Positions 32,105 to 41,116 of a stretch of 64,000 nt of DNA are shown here, in pieces. A program made the translations under genes and the position numbers. The stretch is from Nocardiopsis listeri NBRC 13360 (GTDB taxonomy: Bacteria; Actinomycetota; Actinomycetes; Streptosporangiales; Streptosporangiaceae), in NCBI RefSeq assembly GCF_001570765.1, contig NZ_BCSH01000023.1, positions 1 through 64,000 on the forward strand. Reading direction: 5' to 3'. The notes below the pieces were generated by a model that was not told where the DNA came from, made no database searches, and saw nothing but the letters and a program-made list of their open reading frames with translations. The number at the start of each line of letters is the position of its first letter. Positions within the stretch are counted from its first letter, which is position 1.

Positions 32105-34570
32105 ATGACCAACGATGACCGCGAGGAAGCCCGTCACACGGAGGGCGATCCCTCCGAACCACGACGCGGCAAGCCCTCGCCGGGCCTCGGCCCGCGCCTG
32201 GGAGGTCTGCTCGACGGGCTGCCGGAGAGCGGCAAGGGAGCCCAGGGCGCTCCCTCCGTACCGGCCCCGCAGGGGGAGGAGCCGCGGTCCGTACCGGGCA
32301 ACCCCTTCCGCAGACCCCTCCAGGAACCGGCGGCGCCCACCCGGCAGGTGCGTCCGGCGAACCCGCCCGCGCCACCCGCGCCGCCCGGGAACGTGACACC
32401 CGAACCCGAACCCGAACCCGCTCCGGAGCCGGAACCCGAGGCCGCGCCGGAACCCGAGCCCGAACCCGTGTCCACACGGGCGCCGGTCACCGCCCGCGAT
32501 CCGCGACCGAACGTCATCCCCTTCCGCGGCGGCCCCCACCCGGCGGCACGGCCACAGGAGCCCCTCGCACCCGAGGCCGACCCCCCGGGAGGAGAACCCG
32601 CACAAGAACCAACCCCCGCGCAGGGTTCCACCGAATCCGACGCAGCCACGAACACCGGCCACGTGGACCAGGTCCCCGCGGCCGCCGAACCAGCGGAGCA
32701 GAGCGACACCGTGCACGCACACGAAGCAGCGGCCTCCTTCTCGGAGCCGCAGCACACCGGGCCGCCCCGGGTGGGAGAACCGGCCGGGGACGTCCGCGGC
32801 CGACCCGCCCCGGCCCCCGAAGCGCCCGCCGACGACGCCTGGCGACACACCGGCCATGACTTCGACGACGCCGAACGCGCCGCCGTCTACCGTGCCATCC
32901 GCGAACGTCGCGACGTCCGAGCGGGTTTCCGGCCCGACCCGATCCCCGCCGAAGTGCTCACCCGCGTCCTGGAGGCAGCCCACCAGGCGCCCAGCATCGG
33001 ACACACCCAGCCCTGGGACTTCCTGGTCATCGACGACACGGAACTGCGCGCACGGGTCCGTGACCTCGCCGAACAGGAACGGGACTCCCATTCCGGGGAC
33101 CGTCCCGGCGCTCGCGCCCACGCCTTCTCCGGTCTCAAGGTCGAGGCGATCCTGGACAGCCCGCTCAACATCGCGGTGACGGTCGACCCGACCCGCGGAG
33201 CGCAGGCGCCCGGACGCCACGCCAAGCCCGCCTCCTACTCGGCCGCGCTCGCCGTCGAGAACCTGTGGCTGGCCGCCCGCGCCGAGGGACTGGGCGTAGG
33301 TTGGGTCGGGATCACCGACGAGCGCGGTGTCGCCGACGTGCTCGCCTTGCCCTCCCACTTGGAGGTCGTCGCCTACCTGTGCGTCGGCTACGTCGACGAG
33401 TTCCCCACCGAACCCGAGCTCGGCCTCAGCGGCTGGGTGAAGGGACGTCCCCTGTCCTGGGCGGTGCACCGTGACCGCTACGGTCACCGCGGTCTGCCCG
33501 GTCAGGAGCCCACCACCCTCCTGGAGGAGACCATCACCGCCATCGGAGCGCTGAACGCCCGCGCCGTGGAGGAGGCCAGGGACCGGCAGGCCAGGATGAC
33601 CAAGCCGCTGGGGTCCCTCGGCGTGCTGGAGGACGTGTCGGTACGGCTCGCCGGGTTGGCGGGGGAGTGCCCTCCGCCCATCCCCGAACCGGCCGCCGTC
33701 GCGGTGTTCGCCGGTGACCACGGCGTGTACGCCCAGGGGGTGACCGCCTGGCCACAGGAGGTCACCGCGCAGATGGTGCAGAACTTCATCGACGGCGGTG
33801 CCGTGGTCAACGCCTTCGCAGAGCAGGTGGGCGCCGAGGTGACCGTCGTGGACGTGGGTGTGGTCGGTGACCTGCCCCCGGCCGCCGGTCTGCTGCCCCG
33901 CAAGGTCGCGCGGGGGACCGCCGACTTCACCCAGGGGCCGGCGATGAGCCGCGAGCAGGCGCTACAGGCCCTGGAAGGCGGAATCGAGGTGGCCCGCGAC
34001 CTGGTTTCGGCGGGCAATCGCTGCCTGATCACCGGGGACATGGGGATCGGCAACACGACCCCCGCCGCGGCGCTGGTGTGCGCCTTCACCGGAGCCGATC
34101 CGGCCGAGGCCACCGGGCGGGGCACCGGTGTGGACGACGCCACCTACGAACACAAGGTCGAGGTGGTTCGCAAGGCCTTGGCGGCCAACCCGGTGGATTC
34201 CGAGGACCCGATCGGAACCCTGGCGGCCCTGGGCGGCTTGGAGCACGCCGCGTTGGCCGGATTCATCCTGGGCGCCTCGGCGCTGCGGATCCCGGTGTTG
34301 TTGGACGGGGTCATCGCCGGTTCGGCCGCGCTGGCCGCCGCCGCGATCTCCCCGGAGTCGCTGAGCGCCTGCTTCGCCGGGCACCGTTCCACCGAGCCCG
34401 GTCACGGTGTGGTCCTGCACCACCTGGGTCTGACCCCGCTGGTGGACCTGGAGATGCGGCTGGGCGAGGGGTCCGGTGCGCTGCTGGCGCTGCCTCTGCT
34501 GCAGGGTTCGGCGCGGGCGCTGCGCACCGTCGCCACCTTCGACTCCGCGGGGGTCTCCACGGACCGGTGA
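32105..34570 (+). CDS. BluB-CobT fusion with disordered N terminus
   Basis: This 821-residue protein has three parts. Residues 1 to about 250 are Pro/Glu-rich and probably disordered (PEPEPEPAPEPEPEAAPEPE). Residues about 255-455 are BluB, which makes 5,6-dimethylbenzimidazole from reduced flavin: VYRAIRERRDVRAGFRPD, APSIGHTQPWDF and ALAVENLWLAARAEGLGVGWVG. Residues about 465-821 are CobT, nicotinate-nucleotide:dimethylbenzimidazole phosphoribosyltransferase: RMTKPLGSLGVLEDVSVRLAGL, VAVFAGDHGVYAQGVTAWPQ, NRCLITGDMGIGNTT and the C-terminal Glu-containing HRSTEPGHGVVLHHLGLTPL segment. It would make and activate the lower ligand in one polypeptide. ATG 32105 has GGGGAG upstream. Confidence 0.9.
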   Translation: MTNDDREEARHTEGDPSEPRRGKPSPGLGPRLGGLLDGLPESGKGAQGAPSVPAPQGEEPRSVPGNPFRRPLQEPAAPTRQVRPANPPAPPAPPGNVTPEPEPEPAPEPEPEAAPEPEPEPVSTRAPVTARDPRPNVIPFRGGPHPAARPQEPLAPEADPPGGEPAQEPTPAQGSTESDAATNTGHVDQVPAAAEPAEQSDTVHAHEAAASFSEPQHTGPPRVGEPAGDVRGRPAPAPEAPADDAWRHTGHDFDDAERAAVYRAIRERRDVRAGFRPDPIPAEVLTRVLEAAHQAPSIGHTQPWDFLVIDDTELRARVRDLAEQERDSHSGDRPGARAHAFSGLKVEAILDSPLNIAVTVDPTRGAQAPGRHAKPASYSAALAVENLWLAARAEGLGVGWVGITDERGVADVLALPSHLEVVAYLCVGYVDEFPTEPELGLSGWVKGRPLSWAVHRDRYGHRGLPGQEPTTLLEETITAIGALNARAVEEARDRQARMTKPLGSLGVLEDVSVRLAGLAGECPPPIPEPAAVAVFAGDHGVYAQGVTAWPQEVTAQMVQNFIDGGAVVNAFAEQVGAEVTVVDVGVVGDLPPAAGLLPRKVARGTADFTQGPAMSREQALQALEGGIEVARDLVSAGNRCLITGDMGIGNTTPAAALVCAFTGADPAEATGRGTGVDDATYEHKVEVVRKALAANPVDSEDPIGTLAALGGLEHAALAGFILGASALRIPVLLDGVIAGSAALAAAAISPESLSACFAGHRSTEPGHGVVLHHLGLTPLVDLEMRLGEGSGALLALPLLQGSARALRTVATFDSAGVSTDR

Positions 34571-34607
34571 TCCGGTCGGGCCGTGACGGTGGTCCGTGCC
34601 CTGGAAC

Positions 34608-34647
34608 GAGGGCGCCCCGCCACCAGAGGAGGTGGTGGGGCGCCCTC
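34608..34647. terminator. Terminator after the BluB-CobT gene
   Basis: A 17-bp perfect stem (GAGGGCGCCCCGCCACC and its complement) with a six-base loop starts 38 bases after the stop codon. Confidence 0.8.
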
Positions 34648-34831
34648 GCGTCGATGCGGCGGGAGTCACCCCGCTCTGTGCTCACCCCTTTACCCGGCTG
34701 TAACACCGCTTTGACAAGGTGTTTTGGAGTAATCGCCGAAATTCTCCGGCGGCGTGCCGGGACATCGGTCCCGCGCGCACCCCGCCGCCGATGTCGGGGG
34801 CCGGTACGGACGACCATGAGGGGTACGATCC

Positions 34832-36112
34832 GTGACCTATCTCCTTGGCCTGCGCATGCGGGACCGTGATGTGCTGATTGTGGGCGGCGGAAGGGTCGCC
34901 CAACGTCGGGTACCCGTCCTCCTTGGGGCCGGTGCCCGGGTCACCCTCGTCTCTCCGAAGGCGTCCGCCGCGCTGGAGGACCTCGCCGACGCGGGACGTC
35001 TCACCTGGGTGCGTCGCCCCTTCGAACCCGGTGACGTGGTCGGCCCCGACGCCCCCGCCTACTGGCTGGTACACGCCGCCACCGATTCCGCCGAGGTCAA
35101 CGCCGCCGTGGCCGCCGAGGCCGAGGACTCCCGGATCTGGTGTGTGCGCGCCGACGACCGGCACACCTCCTCCGCCTGGACCCCGGCCAGTGGTGACTCC
35201 GGTGGGATCACCGTGGGCGTGGTGGCCTCCGGCGACCCCAAGCGTTCGGCCGGGGTACGCGACGCCATCATCGAGGGCTTGGCCGAGGGCGCTCTGGACG
35301 ACCGGCGCGGGCGTGAACGCCTCAGCGGCGTCGCCCTCGTCGGTGGTGGCCCGGGCGACCCGGGCCTGATCACGGTCCGTGGCCGCCGGCTCCTGTCCCA
35401 GGCGGACGTGGTGGTGGTCGATCGACTCGCTCCCACCTCCCTGTTGGACGCCCTGCCCTCGGACGTGGAGATCGTGGACGCCGCGAAGATCCCCTACGGC
35501 CGTTCCATGGCCCAGGAGGAGATCAACTCCGTCCTCGTCGAACGGGCCAAGGAGGGGAAGTTCGTCGTCCGGCTCAAGGGCGGTGACTCCTTCCTGTTCG
35601 GTCGAGGTGGAGAGGAGGCGGCCGCGTGCGCCGCCGCCGGCGTCCCGGTCATCGTGGTCCCCGGGGTCACCAGCGCGCTGGCGGCCCCGGCCGGCGCGGG
35701 CATCCCCGCCACCCACCGCGGAGTGACGCAGGACGTGCACATCGTCTCCGCGCACGTCGCCCCGGGCGACGCGCGCTCGACCGTTGATTGGGCAGGCCTG
35801 GCCCGTTCCAACGGTACGATCGTCGCTCTCATGGGTCTGGAACGGATCGAGGCGATCGTCGAGGCGTTGACCTCGAACGGTCGTTGCGGGGACACCCCCG
35901 TCGCCGTGGTCCAGGAAGCGACCCTGCCGTCGCAACGAACCGTGACCGGTACGCTGGCGGACATCGCAGCCACGGTTCGATCGGCCGGAATGCGGCCCCC
36001 CGCGGTGGTGATCATCGGAGAAGTGGTCCGAACAGCGCGGGAACTTGACATACTGCACACGGGAACCCAGAGCGAGCTGGATCGTCTGGCGACCGGGCGC
36101 GATCTCGAGTGA
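34832..36112 (+). CDS. cobA: CysG-like precorrin-2 dehydrogenase/uroporphyrinogen-III methyltransferase
   Basis: This 426-residue bifunctional enzyme serves siroheme and corrinoid synthesis. The N-terminal 150 residues are the precorrin-2 dehydrogenase/ferrochelatase-like part (DVLIVGGGRVAQRRVPVLLGAGARVTLVS). Residues about 170-410 are the SAM-dependent methyltransferase: GVALVGGGPGDPGLITVRGRRLLSQADVVVVDRL, VRLKGGDSFLFGRGGEEA, VPGVTSALAAPAGAGIPATHRG and GTIVALMG. The start at 34832 is GTG. A siroheme-lyase step is not separately evident. It follows bluB-cobT by 262 bases, with a terminator between, so it has its own promoter. Siroheme is needed for sulfite and nitrite reductases. Confidence 0.92.
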   Translation: MTYLLGLRMRDRDVLIVGGGRVAQRRVPVLLGAGARVTLVSPKASAALEDLADAGRLTWVRRPFEPGDVVGPDAPAYWLVHAATDSAEVNAAVAAEAEDSRIWCVRADDRHTSSAWTPASGDSGGITVGVVASGDPKRSAGVRDAIIEGLAEGALDDRRGRERLSGVALVGGGPGDPGLITVRGRRLLSQADVVVVDRLAPTSLLDALPSDVEIVDAAKIPYGRSMAQEEINSVLVERAKEGKFVVRLKGGDSFLFGRGGEEAAACAAAGVPVIVVPGVTSALAAPAGAGIPATHRGVTQDVHIVSAHVAPGDARSTVDWAGLARSNGTIVALMGLERIEAIVEALTSNGRCGDTPVAVVQEATLPSQRTVTGTLADIAATVRSAGMRPPAVVIIGEVVRTARELDILHTGTQSELDRLATGRDLE

Positions 36113-36184
36113 GACCTCCGACGGCGGAGCACGCCAGGCCCGTCGACGGGGACCATCAGCAGTGATGAGGAGGGCATACCGATC

Positions 36185-38077
36185 ATGACCCGGCCGTCGG
36201 CCGCACCGGACACCTCCGGTTCCGATGCCCCGGACCGGTTCACCACCGGACCGGACGCCACCTCCGCGCGATCCACCGCGGACCCCTCAGCCGTGTACGG
36301 GGCCGAGACCCCGGACAGCGGTCGCCGGGGTCCCACCGTCCCCGTGCCCTCCGGGCCGGCCAAACATCGGGCGCCCGGCAACGAGGACGACCGTTTCGAG
36401 CAGGTCCTGGAGTCGCTGCGCAAGCAGATCCGCGATCTGCGTTTCGCCGAGGGACTGGCCGGCGCCGACGATGGCAAGGCCCTTCAGGAGGACGTGCTCG
36501 CCCAGCTGTCCGACTACGTACTGCCGCGGGTGCGCCGCCCCGACATCCCCCTGCTCATCGCCGTGGCCGGTTCTACCGGCGCCGGTAAGTCCACGCTGGT
36601 CAACAGCCTGGTCGGCGAGCAGGTGACCACCACGGGAGTGCGTCGCCCCACCACCAACAGTCCGGTACTGGCCTGCAATCCGGCCGACGTGGACTGGTTC
36701 AGCGAGGCCTCCTTCATTCCCACCCTGCCGCGAGTACGCCAGCAGGGTCTGGCCATGCCAGGCAAGGACGGCATGCTGGTGCTGGCCGCCACCGAGGCCA
36801 TGCCCGCGGGGGTGGCGCTGCTGGACACCCCCGACGTCGACTCCGCGGTGGCCGCCCACCACGAGTTCGCCGCCAAGTTCCTGGACGCCGCCGACCTGTG
36901 GGTGTTCGTCACCACCAGCGGCCGCTACGCCGACGCGCGGGTCTGGGAGTTCCTCCAGGTCGCCAGGGACCGGGACACCTCCCTGGCCGTGGTGCTCTCC
37001 CGAGTGCCGCGCAAGGGCCGTCGCCAGTTGCTCGACCACTTCGGCGCCATGCTGGAGGCCAACGGTCTGAGCAACGCCTCCCGGTTCGCGATCCCCGAGA
37101 CCGACCAGATCGAGGGCGAACGCTTCACCTCCAACGTCGCCGACCACGTTCGCGACTTCCTCGCGAACGTGGCCGGAGAAGCGGAGCAGCGTGACCGGGT
37201 CTCCCGGCGTACCTTCATCGGTGTCATCGACAGCTTCCGCACCCGGGTGCCGGAACTGGCCCGCCAGGTCGAGGCGCAGATCGAGACCGGCCGCACTCTG
37301 GGGTCCGCCGTCGACGACGCCTACGCGGCGGCCGAGAAGCACATCGAGACCTCCCTGGCCGACGGTTCGCTGCTGCGCGGCTCGCTGTCGGCCCGCTGGC
37401 AGGAGCTCGCCGCGGGCGGAGAACTCGCCAAGAGCATGCGTCCACGCAAGAAGAAGCGCTCCCGCAAGGCCCGTGAGGTCCAGGTGGAGCGCGGCGAGCG
37501 GATCCAGGCCCTGGAACGCGCGGTGCGCGACTCGTTGGAGGCGCTGATCGTCTCCAGCAGTGAGCGCGCCGCCGAACAGGTCGAACAGCGTTGGCGTCAG
37601 GTGGCCGGCGGCGGCGACCTGGCCACCAAGGCGCTGGAGATGCCCGGAAGCGGGATGCTGGCCCAGGAGATCCGCCAGGAGATCGACGAGTGGCGGGGCG
37701 AGATCGCGGAGATGACCACGGCCGAGGGCGCCACCAAGCGTTCGGTCGCCCGTTTCGTCACCTTCGACCACGATGTCGTCGCCCTGGTCATGATCATCGA
37801 CCTACTGGGCTACGAACGTTCACACTCCGGGGGCGGCGCCCACGCCGCCGACACCTCGGGTGCGTCTCCGCAACGTCTGTTGAAGGGGCTCTTCGCCGCG
37901 CAGTCGCTGCGCGGCATCGGCCGGTCGGCGCGGGAGAACCTGCACCGACGCGTGCTGGGTCTGCTCGCCCGGGAACGGGTCCCCTTCGACACCGCCCTGT
38001 CCTCCGCCGGCATTCCGTCCGACGACAGCGCCGTCCAGCTCTATCAGGCCACGTACAACCTCGAGATTGCCAGATGA
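36185..38077 (+). CDS. Dynamin-like GTPase, first of a pair
   Basis: This 630-residue protein has a disordered N terminus (about 70 residues) and a GTPase domain: LIAVAGSTGAGKSTLVNSLVG (P-loop), LLDTPDVDSAV (G3) and VFVTTSGRYADARVWEFL. The remainder is helical with a basic KKKRSRKAR patch near residue 425 and a C-terminal membrane-like/amphipathic region (VARFVTFDHDVVALVMIIDLLGY). It is related to the ERA/dynamin family found in tandem in actinomycetes. Its stop overlaps the start of the second GTPase (ATGA), so both are translated together. Tandem dynamin-like pairs in Streptomyces are reported to support sporulation-septum formation; I infer a similar membrane role. Confidence 0.85.
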   Translation: MTRPSAAPDTSGSDAPDRFTTGPDATSARSTADPSAVYGAETPDSGRRGPTVPVPSGPAKHRAPGNEDDRFEQVLESLRKQIRDLRFAEGLAGADDGKALQEDVLAQLSDYVLPRVRRPDIPLLIAVAGSTGAGKSTLVNSLVGEQVTTTGVRRPTTNSPVLACNPADVDWFSEASFIPTLPRVRQQGLAMPGKDGMLVLAATEAMPAGVALLDTPDVDSAVAAHHEFAAKFLDAADLWVFVTTSGRYADARVWEFLQVARDRDTSLAVVLSRVPRKGRRQLLDHFGAMLEANGLSNASRFAIPETDQIEGERFTSNVADHVRDFLANVAGEAEQRDRVSRRTFIGVIDSFRTRVPELARQVEAQIETGRTLGSAVDDAYAAAEKHIETSLADGSLLRGSLSARWQELAAGGELAKSMRPRKKKRSRKAREVQVERGERIQALERAVRDSLEALIVSSSERAAEQVEQRWRQVAGGGDLATKALEMPGSGMLAQEIRQEIDEWRGEIAEMTTAEGATKRSVARFVTFDHDVVALVMIIDLLGYERSHSGGGAHAADTSGASPQRLLKGLFAAQSLRGIGRSARENLHRRVLGLLARERVPFDTALSSAGIPSDDSAVQLYQATYNLEIAR

Positions 38078-40716
38078 CGACTCAGTGGAACTCCGCCCAG
38101 GCGGGGGACAGCGGCCCCGGGGAGTCGAACACCCCAGGTGAGGACACCGAGCGCGAGAGCTCGTCGACCCCCGAACCTTGGGCGGACGAGCAGGCGCCGG
38201 AGCCTTATCAGAGTGGCCCATGGCGTGGTTACACCATGCCGGTGCCCGAACATCCCGAGCATGCTCGGGAAAGGATTCGCGGCGTGGAGGAACCCGCCGC
38301 CTACGACGGCATCACCGGTTACCCGGATCCGTCCGGGGCGGGTGCCGCCCTCGGCGGACTCCAGAACCCCGGTGTGTCACGGAACCCCGCCGAGAACGAG
38401 CGTCGGGACGAGCCCAGGGAAGAGCCCGAGGAGCGGGACCGGGGAGCGCAGCGGCGCGGCCGGCACACCCGTCTCGCCGCGGGGCAGCCCGGTGCCGGAC
38501 GCCGTGCCCCGGGTGACGAGGCGCGCGAGGATGATCCGGACAACCTCGCGGGTTGGGTCGGCAGCCTCAGCAAGGCCGCCGACGACACTCGCATCGCCGG
38601 TCGTCACACCGGGTCCTTCCCGGTCGTGTGCCCCGACGAGGTGGATTCCCCGGGCGATCCCGACACCGAGAAGGCCTCGGGCGAGGGATCCGAGCGCGAC
38701 GTTCCCCGTGCCGAGCGGGGCCGCACGGTGGGCTCCGGGTCCGGGCACGCCGAACCCGAGGCCACCGTCGTCACTCGGGTGGGACCCGGCGACGTCGACG
38801 AGGGGACGAGCGTCGCCCACACCGACGGTGGTGACGTCCTGGCGCCCTCCGAGGACACGAGCGCGTCCCGCCCGGAACGGGTCGAGGTCGCCGAATCGGC
38901 CGACGAGACCGGCGAGGCCGCGGACGACGCGCCCCCGCCGCTGCCACGCAGGGTCCCCGGACCCTCCGCGGTATCCGGGGCCTTCCGGGCCATCGGGAAC
39001 GACACCGCCACTTCGGCGGCGGAGGATTCCGCGGCCGACGAGGCCCCCTCCACCGACGACGAGGAGTACCGGCCCACCAACCACGACCGGTGGCAGCCCA
39101 CCAGCAACACCAGCCGCGCCGAACTCATCGAACGCCTGGACGCGTTGAGCACCCTGGTCGAGATCGGCAAGGACGATCTGCCCGAGGAGGTGCTGGGTCG
39201 GGCCGGACAGTTGCTCGACCACGCCGGGGCGAGGTTGCGCCTGTCCGGCGACCACACGGTCGTGGCCCTGGCCGGGGGAACCGGGAGCGGTAAGTCCTCC
39301 CTGTTCAACGCCTTGTGCGGGCTGGAACTGTCGCAGACCGGCGTCACCCGCCCCACCACCTCCAACGCGCACGCCTGCGTGTGGGGACACGAGGGCGCCG
39401 ACGCCCTGCTGAGCTGGCTGGGCGTGCCCACCCGCTACCGTCATTCCCGCACCAGCGTCCTGGACAGCGGTGAATCCGGGCTGACCGGCCTGGTCCTGCT
39501 GGACCTGCCCGACCACGACTCGGTGCGCAGCATGCACACCGCCGAGGCGGACCGGCTCATCGGCTCGGTGGACCTTCTGGTGTGGGTGCTGGACCCGCAG
39601 AAGTACGCCGACGCGGCCGTGCACCACCGCTACCTGGCCAACATGGCCGGGCACGGGGCCGTCACCGTCGCGGTGCTCAACCAGGTCGACAAGGTCGAGC
39701 CGGAGGAACTGGAGGAGCTCCTCACCGACCTGCGTCGCCTGCTGGAGACCGAGTCCGGGGTGCACCCGCGGGTGATCACCACCTCCACCATCACCGACCA
39801 CGGCATCGACGAGCTGCGTGAGTTCCTCAGCGAGTCGGTGACCGAGAAGCACGCCCTGGTGGACCGCCTGGTCGCCGACCTGGACCAGGTCGTCGAACCG
39901 TTCGAGGAGTTCCACGGCGGGACCGAACCCGACGGGACCGTGCCCGCCCAGGTGCGGTCACGGATCCAGCAGGGGCTGTCCGACGCCGCCGGTGTGTCCG
40001 CCGTGGCGGACGTGGTGGAGACCAACGACGTGCGTCGCGGGCGACGCCGGGTCGGTTGGCCCGTGGCCCGCCGTGCGATGAAGCTGCGCAAGGACCCGCT
40101 CACCGCGGTGCGGTTGGAGTTCCTGCGCCGGGACACCCCCGGTGTGGGTGGCCCGGTCGACGCGCACGAGGCCGAACTGGAGACGGTCCTGGGCGAGGTC
40201 GCCGACGAGGTGTCGGAGGGTATGCCCGCGGTGTGGCGTCGGCGGATGCGCGGCGCCGCCCGGAGCGGGGTGTCGGAGCTGCCGGCGGAGCTGGGTGAGG
40301 CGGTGACCTCCGCGGTCGGCGATCCGGATCGCAGCCCTTCCTGGTGGAAGATCGCGCGCATGGTGCAGTACGCGCTGTTGACCGTGGCCGGTGTCGGTCT
40401 GCTGTGGACGTTGGCGTCCTTGGCCAGTTGGTCGGGCGGTGGCATCACCGGTCTGGTGTTGTTCGACGACCCGGCCGCGATGGCCTACGCGGGCGCGGTG
40501 GCCGTGGCGAGCCTGTTGGTGGGCTGGCTGACGGGGGTGGGGTGCGGCAACCTCGTGGAGGTCGCCGCGGTCCAGCGCCGAGAGGACGTGGAGCGTGACG
40601 CCCGGGAACGGGTCCGCGAGATCGCGGGAGTGCGCGTGGTGACACCGATGGAGGACGAGTTGGCGCGACACCGTGCTTTCCGTGCCGCCTACGAGGTGGC
40701 TCGACCCAGGGATTGA
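38074..40716 (+). CDS. Dynamin-like GTPase (YfjP family), second of the pair
   Basis: This 880-residue protein begins at the ATG overlapping the upstream stop. Residues 1-340 are acidic and probably disordered (EEPEERDRGAQRRGRHTRL). The GTPase domain follows: TVVALAGGTGSGKSSLFNALCGLELS, VLLDLPDHDSVRSMHTAEADRL and LLVWVLDPQKYADAAVHHRYL, with VAVLNQVDKVEP as NKxD-like G4. The C-terminal region contains two membrane helices (YALLTVAGVGLLWTLASLASW and YAGAVAVASLLVGWLTGVG) and a basic tail. Membrane anchors together with the paired upstream gene fit a membrane-remodelling complex. It is followed by a terminator. Confidence 0.87.
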   Translation: MTTQWNSAQAGDSGPGESNTPGEDTERESSSTPEPWADEQAPEPYQSGPWRGYTMPVPEHPEHARERIRGVEEPAAYDGITGYPDPSGAGAALGGLQNPGVSRNPAENERRDEPREEPEERDRGAQRRGRHTRLAAGQPGAGRRAPGDEAREDDPDNLAGWVGSLSKAADDTRIAGRHTGSFPVVCPDEVDSPGDPDTEKASGEGSERDVPRAERGRTVGSGSGHAEPEATVVTRVGPGDVDEGTSVAHTDGGDVLAPSEDTSASRPERVEVAESADETGEAADDAPPPLPRRVPGPSAVSGAFRAIGNDTATSAAEDSAADEAPSTDDEEYRPTNHDRWQPTSNTSRAELIERLDALSTLVEIGKDDLPEEVLGRAGQLLDHAGARLRLSGDHTVVALAGGTGSGKSSLFNALCGLELSQTGVTRPTTSNAHACVWGHEGADALLSWLGVPTRYRHSRTSVLDSGESGLTGLVLLDLPDHDSVRSMHTAEADRLIGSVDLLVWVLDPQKYADAAVHHRYLANMAGHGAVTVAVLNQVDKVEPEELEELLTDLRRLLETESGVHPRVITTSTITDHGIDELREFLSESVTEKHALVDRLVADLDQVVEPFEEFHGGTEPDGTVPAQVRSRIQQGLSDAAGVSAVADVVETNDVRRGRRRVGWPVARRAMKLRKDPLTAVRLEFLRRDTPGVGGPVDAHEAELETVLGEVADEVSEGMPAVWRRRMRGAARSGVSELPAELGEAVTSAVGDPDRSPSWWKIARMVQYALLTVAGVGLLWTLASLASWSGGGITGLVLFDDPAAMAYAGAVAVASLLVGWLTGVGCGNLVEVAAVQRREDVERDARERVREIAGVRVVTPMEDELARHRAFRAAYEVARPRD

Positions 40717-40746
40717 CCCGGGCGGGTTCGAGGAATCGCCGTGCGG

Positions 40747-40779
40747 ACGGGGACGGATGCCGATGGGCACCGTCCCCGT
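40747..40779 (+). terminator. Terminator after the GTPase pair
   Basis: ACGGGGACGG and its complement CCGTCCCCGT form a 10-bp stem with a 13-base loop, starting 30 bases after the stop codon. Confidence 0.7.
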
Positions 40780-40907
40780 TCGTGTGTCCGGGGAAGATTC
40801 ACGGCCAGTAGAGGACAAATCGTGACGCTTGTAAATGCCCCAGAGACACAGGGTGACGGCTACCGTAGGCTCAACCTGCGGGCTACATACAATCGGCGAT
40901 TAAGTTA

Positions 40908-40920
40908 TTACCCAAAGTAA
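40908..40920. promoter_or_regulatory. BldD-like box upstream of the diguanylate cyclase gene
   Basis: TTACCCAAAGTAA fits the BldD pattern TNAC-N5-GTNA at every fixed position. It sits in an AT-rich patch about 200 bases before the GGDEF-protein start. BldD, bound to c-di-GMP, represses many developmental genes in Streptomyces, including cyclase genes. The remaining bases of 40780-41116 hold no gene. Confidence 0.5.
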
Positions 40921-41116
40921 TGTAAAGTGAGGGGGGTGTGCTTGCCGGTCTTCGAATCGGAGTTTCTCCGTCGGACCCGGTGACCGAGCGGCACCGCGGG
41001 GGAACGGGAGGCGAGTCCGGTTCGTCGTAGTGAGAACCGTGAGAGGCGGTGGGCACATCAGAGTCGGTAGTCGCGTACGGACGACAGAGGGCGTGGCGGG
41101 AAGGGAGGACGGAGCG

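Noticed and set aside
32400-32480. A tandem repeat array in DNA (GAACCCGAACCC-like)
   Set aside because: It is the coding sequence of the PE-rich lead of BluB-CobT, not an independent repeat.
32084-33721. A long minus-strand frame over bluB-cobT
   Set aside because: Gly/Val/Arg-rich mirror of a known gene, without motifs.
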